Source of the DNA: Nonomuraea rubra
GTDB taxonomy: Bacteria; Actinomycetota; Actinomycetes; Streptosporangiales; Streptosporangiaceae
DNA: 64,000 nt
Assembly (NCBI RefSeq): GCF_014207985.1
Contig: NZ_JACHMI010000001.1
Coordinates: forward strand, 7,547,001 to 7,611,000
Reading direction: 5' to 3'
Shown: positions 1 to 11,101 of the stretch, in pieces
How positions within the stretch are numbered: the first letter of the stretch is position 1
Layout of the letters: the number at the start of each line of letters is the position of its first letter
Made by a program: the position numbers and the translations under genes
Notes under the pieces: generated by a model
Databases searched by the model: none
What the model saw: the letters and a program-made list of their open reading frames with translations, nothing else
What the model was told of the DNA's origin: nothing

Positions 1-152
1 TAGTGGCCGCGTTCGGGCCGTACCCAGCCGGGAGGGAAGCGGACGAGGGTGGCCGGGCCGCCCAGCCTCGCCAGCCGTACCGGCAGGTTGGAGCCGGGGA
101 CCAGGAAGGGATGTCCGGGCAGCTCGGCGTCGTCGAGCAGATCGATGAGCAC
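1..152 (-). CDS. Partial protein, cupin-like N-terminus (runs off window edge)
   Basis: Only the first 50 codons are inside the window; the rest lies beyond base 1. The frame is open from a GTG at 152, eight bases after the GerW stop, so it is probably co-transcribed with GerW. The visible part contains DLLDDAELPG near the start and then a segment with ATLVRFPPGW and PERGHY, which looks like the first strands of a small cupin barrel. That reading is a pattern impression only; no metal-binding histidine motif is complete here. The start is uncertain because no clear Shine-Dalgarno is separable from the upstream gene. Confidence 0.45.
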   Translation of the reverse strand, partial: MLIDLLDDAELPGHPFLVPGSNLPVRLARLGGPATLVRFPPGWVRPERGH

Positions 153-159
153 GGGAGTG

Positions 160-513
160 TCAGCGCCTGCGGCGCCGCTTCTTGAAGATGGTCCGCAGGG
201 TCAGCAGCAGCACGACCGCCACGAACTGACCTCCGATGACGATGCGGTTGACGTCGACGGCGGGCCGCCACAGGACGTCGCCGTCCTTGAGCACGAACAC
301 GCCGGCCGGCGAGGCGCCGAAGCCGAAGCCGCCGCCGCTGCCTCCTCCCTCCTCGCCCTTCTCGCTCTTACCCTGGCCCTGGCCTCCGCCGCCCCCTTGG
401 GCGACCTTGGCGACGGGGATGACGACGACGTCACCGTGCTGGATCGGCTCGCCGAAGACGCGCTTGACGGTCGCGGCGTCCTTCGACTGTTCCACCAGTT
501 CCATGATGTCCAT
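160..513 (-). CDS. GerW/YtfJ family sporulation protein
   Basis: The 117-residue protein begins MDIMELVEQ and has the YtfJ/GerW layout: an N-terminal helix, a strand segment VFGEPIQHGDVVVIPVAKV, a glycine-rich loop (GGGGGQGQG and GGGSGGG), then GVFVLKDGDVLWRPAVDVNRI and a C-terminal hydrophobic segment ending in a run of arginines. In Bacillus the family acts at the spore coat or cortex during germination; in actinomycetes it is a conserved protein of unclear role. A longer frame exists upstream, but the start at 513 gives the family's normal N-terminus. It lies 50 bp downstream of zwf on the same strand. The basic tail after the hydrophobic stretch suggests a C-terminal membrane anchor. Confidence 0.75.
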   Translation of the reverse strand: MDIMELVEQSKDAATVKRVFGEPIQHGDVVVIPVAKVAQGGGGGQGQGKSEKGEEGGGSGGGFGFGASPAGVFVLKDGDVLWRPAVDVNRIVIGGQFVAVVLLLTLRTIFKKRRRRR

Positions 514-563
514 CTCCCCATCGTCACCCCGCGACGCCGCCCCGTCGACAGGGCGGCCGCCGG

Positions 564-1932
564 TCAGTCGAACGTCGTGGAGATCTCGTGCCACCCGCCC
601 GGCGCGATCTCCGCCGCCGCCACGGGACCCCACGACCCCCGCTCGTACGGCAGCGGCGCCTCGTCCAGGCCGAGCACCGGCTGCACGATCCGCCACGACT
701 CCTCCACCAGGTCGAACCTGGCGAACCTGCGCGGATCGCCGCTGACCGCGTCGAGCAGGATGCGCTCGTAGGCGGCCTCCATCGGCCCGAGCACCTTGGT
801 GAAGTCGACGCTGACCGGCACCGGCCGGGCGTGCATCTTGCCCGGCTCCTTGGCCAGCAGGTCGAACGTCACCCCGGCGTCGGGCTGCAGCCGGAACCGG
901 ATGAGGTTGGGGCTGTCGGGCGCGTCACCGTTGGCGAACATGGTCACCGGCGGCCGGCGCAGCTCGGCGACGACCTCCAGGTCGGTGGTCGGCAGGGCCT
1001 TGCCGGAGCGGATGCACCAGGGCACCCCGGCCCAGCGCCAGTTGTCGATGTAGGCGCGCAGGGCGACGTAGGTCTCCGTGGTGGAGCCGGGGCGCACGCC
1101 GTCGGTGTCGAGGTAGCCGGTGTACTGGCCGCGTACGACGTCGGCGGGGTCGATGGCCTGGACCGCGCGCAGCACCCGCCACTTCTCGTCGAGCTGGGCC
1201 CGGGCGTCGGTGGACGGCGGCGGGTCCATCGCGAGGATGGCCAGGAGCTGCAGCAGGTGGTTCTGCACCACGTCGCGGACGGTGCCGTTGGCGTCGTAGA
1301 AGGCGCCGCGGTCGCGCACGTCGAAGTCCTCGGCCATGGTGATCTGCACGCTGCGGATGAAGGACCGGTTCCAGATGGGCTCCAGCAGCATGTTGGCGAA
1401 CCGGAACACCATCAGGTCCTCGACCGGCTCCTTGCCCAGGAAGTGGTCGACGCGGCGCAGGTGGTCCTCGTCGAAGTGGCGCAGCAGCGCGTTGTTCAGC
1501 TCGCGCGCCGAGCCGAGGTCGTGCCCGAACGGCTTCTCCACCACCAGCCGCGCGTCGCGGTTGAGACCGGCCCCGGCCAGCCCCTCGGCGACGGCGGCGA
1601 ACAGCGCGGGCGGCACCGCCAGGTAGTGCGTGAGGAAGCCCTTGCCCGCGGTCTCCTCGCGCAGCCGCTCGAACGTGGCGGGGTCGCGGTAGTCGCCCGC
1701 CACCAGCCGCAGGTTGCCCGCCAGCTTCTCGAACGCCGCGTCGCGCACGCCGCCGCACGCCTCGCGGGCGTGCTCGCGCAGCCCGTCGAGGTCGAGGTCG
1801 GTCTTGGCCACGCCGATGACCGGCAGGTCGAGCCGGCTGTCCGCCGTCAGGCGGTAGAGCGCGGGCAGCAACATCTTGCGCGCGAGGTCGCCCGTGACGC
1901 CGAACAGGACGAGCGCGCCCGCCTGCTCCATC

Positions 1933-1940
<8 letters not shown>
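564..1940 (-). CDS. zwf: Glucose-6-phosphate 1-dehydrogenase
   Basis: Oxidises glucose-6-phosphate to 6-phosphogluconolactone with NAD(P)+, the entry step of the oxidative pentose phosphate pathway. The 458-residue protein has the dinucleotide motif GVTGDLA at residues 14-20, EKPFG at 135-139 and the catalytic RVDHFLGKE at 163-171, all family hallmarks. It is a little shorter than the usual 480-510 residues. The ATG at 1940 overlaps the end of pgi by 8 bases, indicating translational coupling; a second in-frame ATG lies three codons in. Unlike many actinobacterial zwf loci, no opcA or lactonase gene follows; a GerW-type gene does. Confidence 0.95.
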
Positions 1941-3564
<1,624 letters not shown>

Positions 3565-3803
3565 GCCGTTCCTCCTCGCGTCGCCAACCCGATCATGCCT
3601 GGTTCCATCGTCCCGTAACTGCCTACCCCCCGCCGTTGATTCCGCGCATGGCGGAGCGATGTCTTTAGACGCTCAGTGGGATTCGCGGCCCGCGTGGCCG
3701 CGGCTGCGGATCATGGACGATCCGGATCGGAGGAACACCCCTCGCGGCAGGTTCGGCACCCCGTTGGGGATTCATCCCGCCCTGTCGAGGAATCAGCAGG
3801 GGC
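3565..3803. other. Divergent intergenic region, pgi / phosphoketolase
   Basis: This 239-bp gap separates two divergently read sugar-phosphate genes and must hold both promoters. I see the pgi Shine-Dalgarno at its left edge and no convincing gene. No consensus -35/-10 pair stands out for either direction. Confidence 0.5.
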
Positions 3804-6110
3804 ATGGACCACATCGACGCGTACTGGCGGGCGGCGAACTACCTGTCCGTCGGGCAGATCTACCTGCTGGACAATCCCCTGCTCACCGAGCCGCTGCGGC
3901 CGGAGCACATCAAGCCGCGCCTGCTCGGCCACTGGGGTACGACGCCGGGCCTGAACTTCTGCTTCGCGCACCTCAACCGGGTGATCCGCGAGCGGGACCA
4001 GGACATGATCTACATCGCGGGCCCCGGTCACGGCGGCCCCGCGGCGGTGGCCCACGCGTGGCTGGAGGGCTCGTACACCGAGCGCTATCCCGACGTGTCA
4101 CAGGACGTGGAGGGCATGCGGCGGCTGTTCCGGCAGTTCTCCTTCCCCGGCGGCGTGCCGAGCCACGTCGCGCCGGAGACCCCCGGCTCCATTCACGAGG
4201 GCGGCGAGCTGGGCTACGCGCTGGCGCACGCGTACGGCGCCGCCTTCGACAACCCCGACCTGGTCGTGGCCTGCATCATCGGCGACGGCGAGGCCGAGAC
4301 CGGCCCCCTGGCCGCGAGCTGGCACTCCAACAAGTTCCTGGACCGCCGCCGCGACGGGACGGTGCTGCCCATCCTGCACCTCAACGGCTACAAGATCGCC
4401 AACCCGACCGTCCTGGCCCGCATCCCCACCGGCGAGCTGATCAAGCTCATGGAGGGGTACGGTTACCGCCCCCACCTCGTCGGCGCCGACCACGAGGAGA
4501 TGGCGGGCGCGCTGGACACCGCGTTCGAGGAGCTGGCCGCGTACAAGGCGGGCGACGCCGCCCGCCTCCCGATGATCATCCTGCGGACGCCGAAGGGCTG
4601 GACCGGGCCGAAGGAGGTGGACGGCAAGCCGGTCGAGGGCACGTGGCGGGCCCACCAGGTGCCGCTGCCCACGGTCAGGGAGAACGCCGGCCACCTGGCC
4701 ATGCTGGAGGAGTGGATGCGCTCGTACCGGCCGGAGGAGCTGTTCGGCCCGGACGGCAGGCCGGTCGCGGACGTGCTGGCCACGGTGCCGCGCGGCGAGC
4801 GCAGGATGAGCGCCAACCCGCACACCAACGGCGGCGAGCTGCTGGAGCCGCTGCGCCTGCCGGACTTCCGCCGGCTCGCGGTGGAGGTCAAGGCGCCGGC
4901 CGCGCAGTCGAGCGAGCCGACGCGGGTGCTGGGCGGGTTCCTGCGGGACGTGATCGCCGCCAACCCCCGGACGTTCCGGCTGATGGGGCCGGACGAGACG
5001 GCCTCGAACCGGCTGTCGGAGGTGTTCGAGGTCACCGACAAGGCCTGGGACGCCGAGACCCTGCCCACGGACGAGAACCTGGGCGAGGGCGGCCGGGTCA
5101 TGGAGGTGCTGAGCGAGCACCTGTGCCAGGGCTGGCTGGAGGGCTACCTGCTGACCGGGCGGCACGGGCTGTTCAACTGCTACGAGGCGTTCATCCACAT
5201 CGTGGACGCCATGTTCAACCAGCACGCCAAGTGGCTGGAGTCGTCGCAGAAGATCTCGTGGCGGCGGCCGGTGGCGTCGCTGACGTACCTGCTGTCGTCG
5301 CACGTGTGGCGGCAGGACCACAACGGCTTCAGCCACCAGGACCCGGGCTTCCTCGACGTGGTCGTGAACAAGAAGGCGTCGGTGGTGCGGGTCTACCTGC
5401 CGCCGGACGCGAACACGCTGCTGTCGGTGGCCGACCACTGCCTGCGTTCCAGGGACTACGTGAACGTGATCGTGGCCGGCAAGCAGCCGGTGCTCGACCT
5501 GTTCACCATGGACGAGGCCATCGCGCACAACACGCGCGGGATCGGCATCCTGCCGTGGGCCTCCACCGACGAGGGCACCGAGCCGGACGTGGTGCTGGCC
5601 TGCGCGGGGGACGTGCCGACCCTGGAGACGCTGGCCGCCGCCGCGCTGCTGCGCGAGCACCTGCCCGAGCTGAGGGTCCGCGTCGTGAACGTGGTCGACC
5701 TGATGAAGCTGCAACCGCCGTCGGAGCATCCGCACGGCATGCCGGACGCCGAGTTCGACACGCTGTTCACCACGGACAGGCCGATCATCTTCAACTTCCA
5801 CGGCTACCCGTCCCTCATCCACCAGCTCGCCTACCGGCGGCACGGCCACGCCCACCTCCACGTGCGCGGGTACAAGGAGGAGGGCACGACCACGACGCCG
5901 TTCGACATGTGCATGCTGAACGACATCGACCGCTTCCACCTGGTCATGGACGTGATCGACCGGGTTCCCGGGCTCGGCAGCAAGGCCGCGCACCTGCGGC
6001 AGCGGATGAGCGACGAGCGGCTGCGCGCCCGCGCGCACACCCGGGACCACGGCGAGGACCCCGCCGACATCAGGTCGTGGACGTGGCCGGGCGGCGTGTC
6101 CGCCTCGTGA
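3804..6110 (+). CDS. xfp: Xylulose-5-phosphate/fructose-6-phosphate phosphoketolase
   Basis: Thiamine-diphosphate enzyme that splits xylulose-5-phosphate or fructose-6-phosphate with inorganic phosphate to acetyl-phosphate plus an aldose phosphate. The 768-residue protein starts [20 protein letters not shown] and shows PGHGGPA at 74-80, the cofactor motif GDGEAETGP at 160-168 and [11 protein letters not shown] at 192-202; family members are about 790 residues. The start leaves the N-terminus slightly short, but no better in-frame start with a Shine-Dalgarno is seen upstream. It is divergent from pgi-zwf, so the two units could distribute hexose and pentose phosphates between pathways. Its stop lies 14 bp from the convergent histidine kinase gene. 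Confidence 0.93.
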   Translation: MDHIDAYWRAANYLSVGQIYLLDNPLLTEPLRPEHIKPRLLGHWGTTPGLNFCFAHLNRVIRERDQDMIYIAGPGHGGPAAVAHAWLEGSYTERYPDVSQDVEGMRRLFRQFSFPGGVPSHVAPETPGSIHEGGELGYALAHAYGAAFDNPDLVVACIIGDGEAETGPLAASWHSNKFLDRRRDGTVLPILHLNGYKIANPTVLARIPTGELIKLMEGYGYRPHLVGADHEEMAGALDTAFEELAAYKAGDAARLPMIILRTPKGWTGPKEVDGKPVEGTWRAHQVPLPTVRENAGHLAMLEEWMRSYRPEELFGPDGRPVADVLATVPRGERRMSANPHTNGGELLEPLRLPDFRRLAVEVKAPAAQSSEPTRVLGGFLRDVIAANPRTFRLMGPDETASNRLSEVFEVTDKAWDAETLPTDENLGEGGRVMEVLSEHLCQGWLEGYLLTGRHGLFNCYEAFIHIVDAMFNQHAKWLESSQKISWRRPVASLTYLLSSHVWRQDHNGFSHQDPGFLDVVVNKKASVVRVYLPPDANTLLSVADHCLRSRDYVNVIVAGKQPVLDLFTMDEAIAHNTRGIGILPWASTDEGTEPDVVLACAGDVPTLETLAAAALLREHLPELRVRVVNVVDLMKLQPPSEHPHGMPDAEFDTLFTTDRPIIFNFHGYPSLIHQLAYRRHGHAHLHVRGYKEEGTTTTPFDMCMLNDIDRFHLVMDVIDRVPGLGSKAAHLRQRMSDERLRARAHTRDHGEDPADIRSWTWPGGVSAS

Positions 6111-6124
6111 GCATGGGTGGCCGG

Positions 6125-7153
6125 TCACCCCCGGGGCACGGCGGGGACCCAGAACTCCACCGTCGTGCCCGCGCCCGGCGGGCCGTCGATCGTCCACCAG
6201 CCGCCCGCCGCCTCGGCCCGCTCCCGCATCTCGGCCAGCCCGTAGTGCATCGCCTCGCCGTCCTTGGCGGCCAGGCCGGAGCCGTCGTCCCTGACGCGGA
6301 CGTGCACGCCCCGGTCGAGCGAGGCCAGCTCCACGCTGACCCGGCTCGCCCCCGCGTGCCTGCGCACGTTCGCCAGCGCCTCCTGGCAGATGCGGTAGAC
6401 GGTCACGACGGCCTCGTACGGCGGCTCGGCGTCCAGGCGGTGGCTCAGCTCGACGGCCACGCCGGCGGCCGGCATCGTCTCCCGCAGGTAGGCGTCCAGG
6501 CTGGGGATCAGGCCGTCGCCCGGCGGGCGCAGGTCGAAGGCCAGCTCGCGCAGGCGGCGTACGGCGGCGTCCACGGCGTCGTCGAGCGCCCGCACCGTGC
6601 GGGCGTACTCCTCGGGCAGCTCCCGCTCCCACATCCGCAGCCGCATGCCGACGGTGACCATGGCCTGGATCGTGTCGTCGTGCACGTCGGAGGCGATCCG
6701 CCTGCGCTCGCGCTCCTGCGCCTGGACCAGGCGGGACAGCAGCATGCCGCGCTCGTCCAGGGCTCTGGCCAGGCTGCGCGGCTCGGTCAGGTCGCGCGTC
6801 ACCTTGCCGAATCCGCGCAGCTCGCCGCTCTCGTCGTACAGGGCGGTGATGACGACGCCGGCCCAGAACCGGGTGCCGTCCTTGCGGACCCGCCAGCCCT
6901 CCTCCTCCCACCGGCCTTCGGTGGCGGCCTCCCGCAGGCCGGCGGCGGGCCTGCCCTCCGCCACGGCCTCGGGCGGGTAGAACACGGAGAAGTGGGTGCC
7001 CACGATCTCGTCGGCGGTGTAGCCCTTGATGCGTTCCGCCCCGATGTTCCAGCTCACGATCACGCCGCGAGGGTCGAGCATGAAGATGGCGTAGTCGCGG
7101 ATGCTCTGGACCAGCAGCCGCATATCCTCCTGCGGTTGGTCATGCTCGGGCAT
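6125..7153 (-). CDS. PAS-domain sensor histidine kinase (NarL/DegS type)
   Basis: Predicted cytoplasmic sensor kinase of 342 residues with no membrane segment. An N-terminal PAS domain (about residues 10-125, with NIGAERIKGYTADEIVG) is followed by a HisKA_3 dimerisation and phosphoacceptor domain with the H-box ASDVHDDTIQAM and a HATPase domain with NVRRHAGASRV and VRDDGSGL. The phosphoacceptor is expected to be the histidine of HDD. I chose the ATG at 7153 because the frame upstream runs into a tandem repeat. The LuxR-type response regulator at 7826-8470 on the same strand, with an HATPase protein between them, is the likely partner. Confidence 0.85.
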   Translation of the reverse strand: MPEHDQPQEDMRLLVQSIRDYAIFMLDPRGVIVSWNIGAERIKGYTADEIVGTHFSVFYPPEAVAEGRPAAGLREAATEGRWEEEGWRVRKDGTRFWAGVVITALYDESGELRGFGKVTRDLTEPRSLARALDERGMLLSRLVQAQERERRRIASDVHDDTIQAMVTVGMRLRMWERELPEEYARTVRALDDAVDAAVRRLRELAFDLRPPGDGLIPSLDAYLRETMPAAGVAVELSHRLDAEPPYEAVVTVYRICQEALANVRRHAGASRVSVELASLDRGVHVRVRDDGSGLAAKDGEAMHYGLAEMRERAEAAGGWWTIDGPPGAGTTVEFWVPAVPRG

Positions 7154-7229
7154 ACCGCAGCCTTGCACGACATGACCGTAGCGCCAAACCCGATCAAGCC
7201 CTGGCCCGGGCCGCTTCGCCCTCTCCAGG

Positions 7230-7332
7230 CTTCGCTGGGGCTCCGGTTTCGCTGGGGCTCCGGTTTCGCTGGGGCTCCGGTTTCGCTGGGGCTCCGGTTT
7301 CGCTGGGGCTTCAGGCTTCGCTGGGGCTCGGT
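7230..7332. repeat. 17-bp GC-rich tandem repeat (about six units)
   Basis: The unit tttcgctggggctccgg occurs from 7230, four copies nearly identical and two degraded, the last running past 7320. The array straddles the 3' end of the HATPase gene, whose TGA lies inside one unit, and fills much of the gap to the kinase gene. Confidence 0.9.
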
Positions 7333-7730
7333 TGCACCGGGGCGAGCCGCGCGGCCAGCTCGCACCACACCACCTTGCCGCTCTCACCGGGCGAGATGCC
7401 CCAGCCGGTGGACAGCAGCCGTACGACGTGCAGCCCCCAGCCGCTCAGCGGGCCGGGCTCGCGGGTCTCCGGGAGCGCCACCCCGGTGTCGCCCACCTCG
7501 ATCCGCACCCGCGACGCGCCGGCTCTCACCCTCAGCGCCGGCGGGCCGTCCCCGTGCACGAGCGCGTTCGTCACCAACTCGGAGACCACCAGCAGGACGT
7601 CCTCGTGACGCCCCTGGTAGCCGCACTCCCTCAGGACCGTTCCCGCCAGGCGGCGCGCCACCGTGATACTGCCCATTTCCTCTGGCAGATGAGTGTCCAC
7701 CTGGTAACGCTCGGCCTCCTCACTTTCCAC
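7311..7730 (-). CDS. HATPase_c_2 ATP-binding protein (RsbW/SpoIIAB-like)
   Basis: A stand-alone GHKL-fold ATPase of 139 residues, the type that in actinomycetes acts as an anti-sigma or switch kinase. The N-box is seen as SELVTNALVHGDG and the G1/G2 region as VGDTGVALP and GPLSGWGLHVVR. The N-terminus EEMGSITVARRL is typical of the family. I chose a GTG at 7730; an ATG at 7676 would leave the domain nearly intact. It lies between a NarL-type kinase and its probable regulator on the same strand. The C-terminal PSPSEA and stop are encoded by the 17-bp repeat array. Confidence 0.78.
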   Translation of the reverse strand: MESEEAERYQVDTHLPEEMGSITVARRLAGTVLRECGYQGRHEDVLLVVSELVTNALVHGDGPPALRVRAGASRVRIEVGDTGVALPETREPGPLSGWGLHVVRLLSTGWGISPGESGKVVWCELAARLAPVQPSPSEA

Positions 7731-7825
7731 GCACTCTACTCTCGGGGAGTCTTGTGGCTGGTCACGAGACGCAAGCGCTCCAGGCCATGTGATGCACCTG
7801 TGGGACCTGTCCTGGTGCAGATGCG

Positions 7826-8470
7826 TCAGTCGAGCAGCCCGTCCCGCCGGGCCAGCGCCACCGCCTCCAGCTTGGAGCGGGCGCCCAGCTTCTCCAGGAC
7901 GTGCTGGACGTGGTTGCGCGCCGTGTTGCGGGCCACGCCCAGACGGTCGCTGATCTCGTACGTGCTGGCGCCCTCGGCCAGGAGCAGCAGCGTCTCGCGC
8001 TCGCGGGCGGTCAGCGCGGACCCCACATGCCCGGCGCGGCCGGTCAGCCGGTCGAGCACGCCGGGCAGCAGCCCGGGCGCGAACACCACCCCGCCGGCGG
8101 CCACCTCCCGCACGGCCGACTCCAGCTCGCCCAGCCGCGACGACTTCACCACCAGCCCGGCCCCGCCCGCCGCCACCACCCGGGCGGCCACGGAGGCCGT
8201 CGCCTCCCCGGTCAGCACCAGCACCCGCGCCCTGGGCGCCACCGCCGCCAGCCGCCCAATCGCCGCCACGCCGTCGCCGTCGGGCAGCCTGCGATCGAGC
8301 ACGACCACATCGGGCTGGCACCTGCCGGTATCGGCCAGCGCGGCCGCGATCGTGCCCGACTGGGCGACCACCTCGAGATCGGGCGCCCTGCCCAGAGCCA
8401 GGCCGATGGCTTCCGCGACCATGGCGTGATCTTCCACGAGAACCAGCCGGATCGGAGGGGCGGTCGGCAT
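7826..8470 (-). CDS. LuxR-family two-component response regulator
   Basis: A 214-residue regulator with a receiver domain (acidic pair ED at 13-14, phosphoacceptor D59 in VVVLDRRLPDGDG) and a C-terminal LuxR helix-turn-helix (LTARERETLLLLAEGAS, RNTARNHVQHVLEKLG). The start at 8470 has AAAGGGA about ten bases upstream; longer frames are possible but unsupported. It is expected to be phosphorylated by the PAS kinase at 6125-7153. The target genes cannot be read from the sequence. Confidence 0.88.
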   Translation of the reverse strand: MPTAPPIRLVLVEDHAMVAEAIGLALGRAPDLEVVAQSGTIAAALADTGRCQPDVVVLDRRLPDGDGVAAIGRLAAVAPRARVLVLTGEATASVAARVVAAGGAGLVVKSSRLGELESAVREVAAGGVVFAPGLLPGVLDRLTGRAGHVGSALTARERETLLLLAEGASTYEISDRLGVARNTARNHVQHVLEKLGARSKLEAVALARRDGLLD

Positions 8471-8802
8471 GGTGCGTATATCCCTTTGTGGTGTCGCCAG
8501 CTTGCCGGACGGCGCCCGCTGCCTCTCACGTGGCCCGGACACCTAGGTGCAGTCTCGCACGTACGCCCCACCGCCTGCAGGCGACCATCACACGCCGGGG
8601 CTTCCGGGAGAAGCCCACCACAGCAGCCGGCCCGGAACGCGGGCGGCACAGCGCGGGGCGGGAGCCTGTGGCGTTCGCAGGGGGAGCTTGTCCGCGGCAG
8701 GGGACGCAAGCTGCGACGTAACGGGCAATTGACCGAGAACAGACCGGGGTATGACGTTGGTAGGGTTATCCGGAAATGTGCGGATCTGGACGGGTGGGTT
8801 AG
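8471..8802. other. Divergent intergenic region with hairpin, regulator / antiporter
   Basis: A 332-bp region without a convincing gene. It contains an imperfect hairpin at 8685-8712 (agcttg pairing with caagct plus an inner tcc/gga stem). TTGACC at 8729 is the only -35-like element seen on the plus strand, and no -10 sits at standard spacing. It should hold promoters for the response regulator (minus) and the antiporter pair (plus). Confidence 0.4.
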
Positions 8803-9285
8803 GTGGAGGTCGAACAAACAGCACTGCCGGGAATCGGACTGCGACACGATTTCACCACCCGAAAAGGACAACGGGTAGGCGTCGTGTCCCACCGCACCGG
8901 ACGCCGGGACCTGGTCATCTACGACAAGGAAGACCCGGACGCCGTCTGCCAGACGGTCAAGCTCAACGACGAGGAGGCCGACGCCCTGGCCGAGCTGCTG
9001 GGCGCCCCCCGGATCGTGGCCCGGCTCAATCAGCTCCACCAGCAGGTCGAAGGCCTGGTCAGCGTGCAGCTCCCCATTCCGGCCGGCTCCCCCTACGCGG
9101 GCCGCCCCATGGGTGACGCCCGCGTGCGGACCCGTACGAGCGCCTCCATCGTCGCGGTGGTGCGCAGCGGCCAGGTGTTCGCCAGCCCCGGACCGGACTT
9201 CCCCTTCAGCGCCGGCGACATCGTGGTCGTCGTGGGCGGCGAGGAGAGCACCGCAGAGGTCGCCGACATCCTGGCGAACGGGTAG
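8803..9285 (+). CDS. Cation:proton antiporter regulatory subunit (TrkA-C domain, KhtT-like)
   Basis: A 160-residue soluble protein whose second half (about 75-155) is a TrkA_C/RCK_C domain, with GRPMGDARVRTRTSASIVAV and SAGDIVVVVGGEES. The N-terminal part matches the KhtT/AmhM layout. In characterised systems this subunit gates the membrane antiporter in response to pH or nucleotides such as c-di-AMP; ligand binding here is inference. Start is a GTG at 8803. The antiporter gene begins 8 bp downstream, so the two form an operon. Confidence 0.85.
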   Translation: MEVEQTALPGIGLRHDFTTRKGQRVGVVSHRTGRRDLVIYDKEDPDAVCQTVKLNDEEADALAELLGAPRIVARLNQLHQQVEGLVSVQLPIPAGSPYAGRPMGDARVRTRTSASIVAVVRSGQVFASPGPDFPFSAGDIVVVVGGEESTAEVADILANG

Positions 9286-9293
9286 GGCCGCGG

Positions 9294-10454
9294 GTGCACC
9301 ATACCGCGATCGTTTTCCTCGAGTTCGGTGCTGTCCTCCTCGGCCTGGGAATCCTGGGCGCGCTCGCGCTGCGCGGGGGCATCTCCCCCATCCCGCTCTA
9401 CCTGATCGCCGGCCTGGCCTTCGGCACCGGCGGCGTGCTGCCGCTGGCGACGAGCACGGACTTCCTCGAGATCGGCTCCGAGCTGGGCGTGGTCCTGCTG
9501 CTGCTCACGCTGGGCCTCGAATACAACGCCGACGAGCTGGTCACGAGCCTGACGGGCAACGCCCGCGCGGGCATCGTGGACCTGGTGCTCAACGCCGCCC
9601 CCGGCGCCATCTGCGCGTTACTGCTCGGCTGGGGCCCCGTCGCGGCCGTGGCGATGGCGGGCGTCACCTACGCCACCTCCTCGGGCATCACCGCCAAGGT
9701 GCTGTCCGACCTGGGGTGGCTGGGCAACAGGGAGACGCCGACGGTGCTGTCGCTGCTGGTGTTCGAGGACCTGACGATGGCGGTCTACCTGCCGGTCCTG
9801 ACCACCCTGCTGGCCGGGCTCAGCTTCGTGCAGGGCGCGGTCTCGGTGGGCATCGCGCTGCTGACGGTGAGCGTGGTGCTGGTCGTGGCGCTGCGGTTCG
9901 GACGGTTCATCGAGGCGTTCGTGCGCAGCCCGAACTCCGAGGTGCTGCTGCTCAAGGTGGTCGGGCTGGCCCTGCTGGTGGCCGGCCTGGCGCAGCAGCT
10001 GCAGGTCTCGGCGGCGGTGGGCGCGTTCCTGGTGGGCATCGCGCTGTCGGGCCAGCTCGCCGAGGACGCGCACGCGTTGCTGGCGCCGCTGCGCGACCTG
10101 TTCGCGGCGGTGTTCTTCGTCTTCTTCGGCCTGCAGACCGATCCGGCGAAGATCCTGCCGGTGGCCGGGCTGGCCGCGCTGCTGGCCCTGGTCAGCATGA
10201 TCACCAAGCTGCTGACCGGCATGTACGCCGCCAGGCGCGCGGGCATCGCCAAGGCCGGCCAGGCGCGGGCGGGCATCGCGCTCATCCCGCGCGGCGAGTT
10301 CAACATCGTCATCGCGGGCCTGGCGGTGGGCGCGGGCGTGCACCCCGACCTGGGCGCGCTGGCGGCCGCGTACGTGCTCATCCTGGCGGCGTTCGGCCCC
10401 CTGGCGGCCAAGCTGGTGCAGCCCTTCATCACCTCCATCGCCAAGCGCGCCTAG
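9294..10454 (+). CDS. Cation:proton antiporter, CPA2 family (KhtU-like)
   Basis: A 386-residue polytopic membrane protein with about 11-12 hydrophobic segments and the Na+/H+ exchanger fold. Visible hallmarks include ELGVVLLLLTLGLEYN, ATSSGITAKVLSDLGW and the C-terminal PRGEFNIVIAGLAVG. It exchanges a monovalent cation, most likely K+, for protons. Start is a GTG at 9294. There is no fused RCK domain; the separate subunit encoded just upstream supplies it, as in the Bacillus KhtTU pair. The stop is 29 bp before the next gene. Confidence 0.9.
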   Translation: MHHTAIVFLEFGAVLLGLGILGALALRGGISPIPLYLIAGLAFGTGGVLPLATSTDFLEIGSELGVVLLLLTLGLEYNADELVTSLTGNARAGIVDLVLNAAPGAICALLLGWGPVAAVAMAGVTYATSSGITAKVLSDLGWLGNRETPTVLSLLVFEDLTMAVYLPVLTTLLAGLSFVQGAVSVGIALLTVSVVLVVALRFGRFIEAFVRSPNSEVLLLKVVGLALLVAGLAQQLQVSAAVGAFLVGIALSGQLAEDAHALLAPLRDLFAAVFFVFFGLQTDPAKILPVAGLAALLALVSMITKLLTGMYAARRAGIAKAGQARAGIALIPRGEFNIVIAGLAVGAGVHPDLGALAAAYVLILAAFGPLAAKLVQPFITSIAKRA

Positions 10455-10483
10455 CGGGCGGCCGGATCCGCTAGTTTGTTCGC

Positions 10484-11101
10484 ATGGCAGAGCGCAGGCA
10501 CGGCATCCAGTCGCCCCCGACGGAGACGACGATCAGGTCCGCCGACTGGGACGGCCGCGAGATCGACGGCGAGAGCCATCACCGGGTCCTGTTCCAGGAC
10601 GTGGACATGACCGAGCTGGTCGACCACCGCTCCTCCTTCGAGGAGTGCCAGTTCAGGAACGTGCGGTTCAACGTGTCGGTGCACGAGGACGCGCGGTTCC
10701 TCAACTGCACGTTCTCGCGCTGCTCGTTCTTCGACGCCACGTTCAGCGGGTGCAAGCTGACGGGCAGCATGTTCGACGGCTGCACGTTCGGGCTGCTGAA
10801 GGTGACGGGCGGCGACTGGTCGTACGTCGGGCTGCCCGGCGCCGACCTGCGCGGCAGCACCTTCCACGGCACCCGGCTGCGCGAGGCCGACCTGACCGGG
10901 GCCCGGCTGGAGGGCGCCGAGCTGCGCCGGGCCGACCTGTCGGGGGCGTGGCTGCACGGCGCCGACCTGACGCGGTGCGACCTGCGCGGCAGCGATCTCA
11001 GCACGCTCGACCCGCGCGAGGTGACGCTCAAGGACGCGGTCATCGACCCGTTCCAGGCGACGGTGGTGGCGGGCTCGCTGGGCTTCGACGTCCGGGAGTG
11101 A
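10484..11101 (+). CDS. Pentapeptide repeat protein (MfpA/Qnr-like)
   Basis: A 205-residue protein built of A(D/N)LXX-type pentapeptides, clear from about residue 55 (FEECQFRNVRF) to 180 (GADLRGSTF, READLTGARLEG, GADLTRCDLRGSDL). This is the quadrilateral beta-helix of MfpA/Qnr proteins, which mimic B-form DNA and bind gyrase; the size matches MfpA, but the function here is inference. The last residues and stop fall in the first unit of a 17-bp tandem array. It precedes a second helix-repeat protein on the same strand. Confidence 0.82.
   Translation: MAERRHGIQSPPTETTIRSADWDGREIDGESHHRVLFQDVDMTELVDHRSSFEECQFRNVRFNVSVHEDARFLNCTFSRCSFFDATFSGCKLTGSMFDGCTFGLLKVTGGDWSYVGLPGADLRGSTFHGTRLREADLTGARLEGAELRRADLSGAWLHGADLTRCDLRGSDLSTLDPREVTLKDAVIDPFQATVVAGSLGFDVRE

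Noticed and set aside
4098..6911. Long minus-strand frame opposite phosphoketolase
   Set aside because: Antisense shadow with low-complexity composition; the plus-strand gene has all catalytic motifs.
8471..8802. Possible ydaO-type c-di-AMP riboswitch
   Set aside because: The hairpin lacks the conserved ydaO core segments I would expect, so I list only a gap with a hairpin.
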